Source of the DNA: Bacteroidia bacterium
Lineage (GTDB): Bacteria; Bacteroidota; Bacteroidia; Bacteroidales; GWA2-32-17
NCBI GenBank assembly: GCA_016218155.1
Contig: JACREQ010000069.1
Span: 31,311 to 95,310 of the forward strand
Reading direction: 5' to 3'
DNA: 64,000 nucleotides
The position numbers and the translations under genes were made by a program. Below are positions 63,298 to 64,000 of this stretch, one piece after another. The notes below the pieces were generated by a model. It had not been told where the DNA came from, ran no database searches, and saw only the letters and a list, made by a program, of their open reading frames with translations. The stretch's first letter is position 1. Every line of letters begins with the position of its first letter.

Positions 63298-64000
63298 CTA
63301 CTTAATCAAATTAATTTTCTTGTTAATAACCTGATTTTCGGTAATTACTTTAATCAAATAAGTACCATTTGTTAGGTTAGAAATATCAATAGTATTTGTA
63401 TTAGCTTTTTCAGCTACTTTATTACCAACTATGTCATAAACTTCAATAGTAGCATTATTAACTCTACTAACTTTAATTGCTCCAAAAGTTGGGTTAGGAT
63501 ATACACTTACAGATTTTGCAAATTCTGATTCATTAATTGAAGTAATATTATCAATTGTAATATCATCTAAATAGAAAGCAGCTCCGTCTGTACCAACATA
63601 TTCAAATGCAAATTGGAAATAACTTGCAGCAGCATAAGCAGCTAATGAAATAGTTGTATCATAATATGTCCAATCTGTGAAAGTAGCAGGCTCAGTCCAT
63701 AATGTAGTCCAAGTTGTACCATCAGTTGTACCTTTTAAAAACATATTATAATTATCATTTGGTGTTACACCCCAATAATAACTCATATTCCAGAAGAAAG
63801 TAATTTGAGGAGCAGAAAGAGATGAAAAATTAAAAACTGGAGATTTTATCCATTGATCTTGTGGAGCAGGAACTGGATCGTAATCAATTTCTACGTCATT
63901 TGTACCACCATTAGGTGAAGCAGTTCCTAAAGCCCATGTTTCAACACCTGGAAGTCCAGTAATTGTGTAACAAGCTATACCTGATTCAAAACCATCAACC
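63298..64000 (-). CDS. T9SS-sorted adhesin-like protein (5' partial)
   Basis: The frame is open to the right edge, giving at least 233 residues with the N-terminus outside the window; the Met at 63786 is internal. The first part, with FESGI, WALGTASPNGG and PQDQWIKSPVFNFSSL, has the pattern of a cleaved-adhesin/choice-of-anchor-J (MAM-like) beta-sandwich, ending with FYLDDITID. The last 70 or so residues are a T9SS type A tail (VYPNPTFGAIKV ... GTYLIKVITEN...KINLIK). Surface or secreted protein; the missing part may hold an enzyme domain. Confidence 0.85.
   Translation of the reverse strand, partial: VDGFESGIACYTITGLPGVETWALGTASPNGGTNDVEIDYDPVPAPQDQWIKSPVFNFSSLSAPQITFFWNMSYYWGVTPNDNYNMFLKGTTDGTTWTTLWTEPATFTDWTYYDTTISLAAYAAASYFQFAFEYVGTDGAAFYLDDITIDNITSINESEFAKSVSVYPNPTFGAIKVSRVNNATIEVYDIVGNKVAEKANTNTIDISNLTNGTYLIKVITENQVINKKINLIK

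Noticed and set aside
1..64000. CRISPR arrays, insertion sequences, prophage or tRNA genes
   Set aside because: None found: no regularly spaced repeats, transposase or phage-type proteins, and no cloverleaf apart from the tmRNA ends.

Overview
The window is a chromosomal segment from a member of the Bacteroidota. Four things point there. The DNA is AT-rich, and Shine-Dalgarno sequences are scarce. Promoters carry the TAnnTTTG -7 element typical of the phylum; about fifteen exact or near-exact copies sit just upstream of genes on both strands. Six predicted secreted proteins end in a type IX secretion (T9SS) C-terminal sorting domain with a YPNP-like motif. The gene content includes a HYC_CC_PP-like protein, DUF4421, a TonB receptor with a carboxypeptidase-regulatory-like N-terminus and a tmRNA whose CCA is not encoded. 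The 2-oxoglutarate dehydrogenase E1/E2 pair, malic enzyme and hutI suggest a flavobacterium- or Marinilabiliales-like free-living lineage, but I cannot place it to genus.

Layout. 1-11.6 kb is a signalling block: a large multi-PAS hybrid histidine kinase (5' end outside the window), a NarL/LuxR-type response regulator, a membrane PAS sensor with no output domain, a second very large hybrid kinase, and a convergent receiver-kinase. 11.7-12.8 kb holds a T9SS beta-propeller protein. 13.2-17.4 kb is a surface-stress-like locus: barrel-like protein, VWA protein, ECF sigma factor, and a membrane protein with an N-terminal cytosolic stub and an external formylglycine-generating-enzyme-like domain that may act as its anti-sigma factor. 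17.6-18.0 kb is ssrA (tmRNA) with promoter and terminator. 18.1-20.1 kb has a lipoprotein and a T9SS protein. 20.2-24.2 kb is sucA-sucB.

24.3-36.8 kb is a mixed stretch: small lipoprotein; YfiR/coiled-coil/SpoIIE phosphatase with a MORN-repeat protein; nth; aroE; an aminotransferase; a YgiQ-type radical SAM protein; two lipoprotein alpha/beta hydrolases; an MFS transporter bracketed by palindromic repeats; hsp20. 37.0-43.2 kb contains an M14 carboxypeptidase, a small OB-fold-like protein and a four-gene operon: lysine 2,3-aminomutase-type radical SAM enzyme, two D-Ala-D-Ala-ligase-like ATP-grasp enzymes and a GNAT acetyltransferase. 43.5-51.2 kb carries a TPR protein translationally coupled to a ComA-like phosphosulfolactate synthase, malic enzyme, a YfcC-type transporter divergent from hutI, and a nitroreductase. 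51.4-60.0 kb is an extracellular hydrolase block: two M1 aminopeptidase paralogues around a DUF4421 barrel protein, an S41 protease and an alpha/beta hydrolase. 60.1-63.2 kb is a metal-handling operon: Cys/His-rich protein, TonB receptor, HMA protein. The window ends inside a T9SS adhesin-like protein.

The best candidates for something undescribed are: the aminomutase/double ATP-grasp/GNAT operon, which looks like a pathway to an acylated or peptide-linked beta-lysine compound; the ECF sigma/FGE-like membrane protein/VWA locus, with a 13-bp perfect palindrome around the sigma promoter; and an RNA hairpin before the TonB receptor whose loop is exactly complementary to the first nine coding bases of that receptor. 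No insertion sequence, CRISPR array, tRNA or rRNA was seen.
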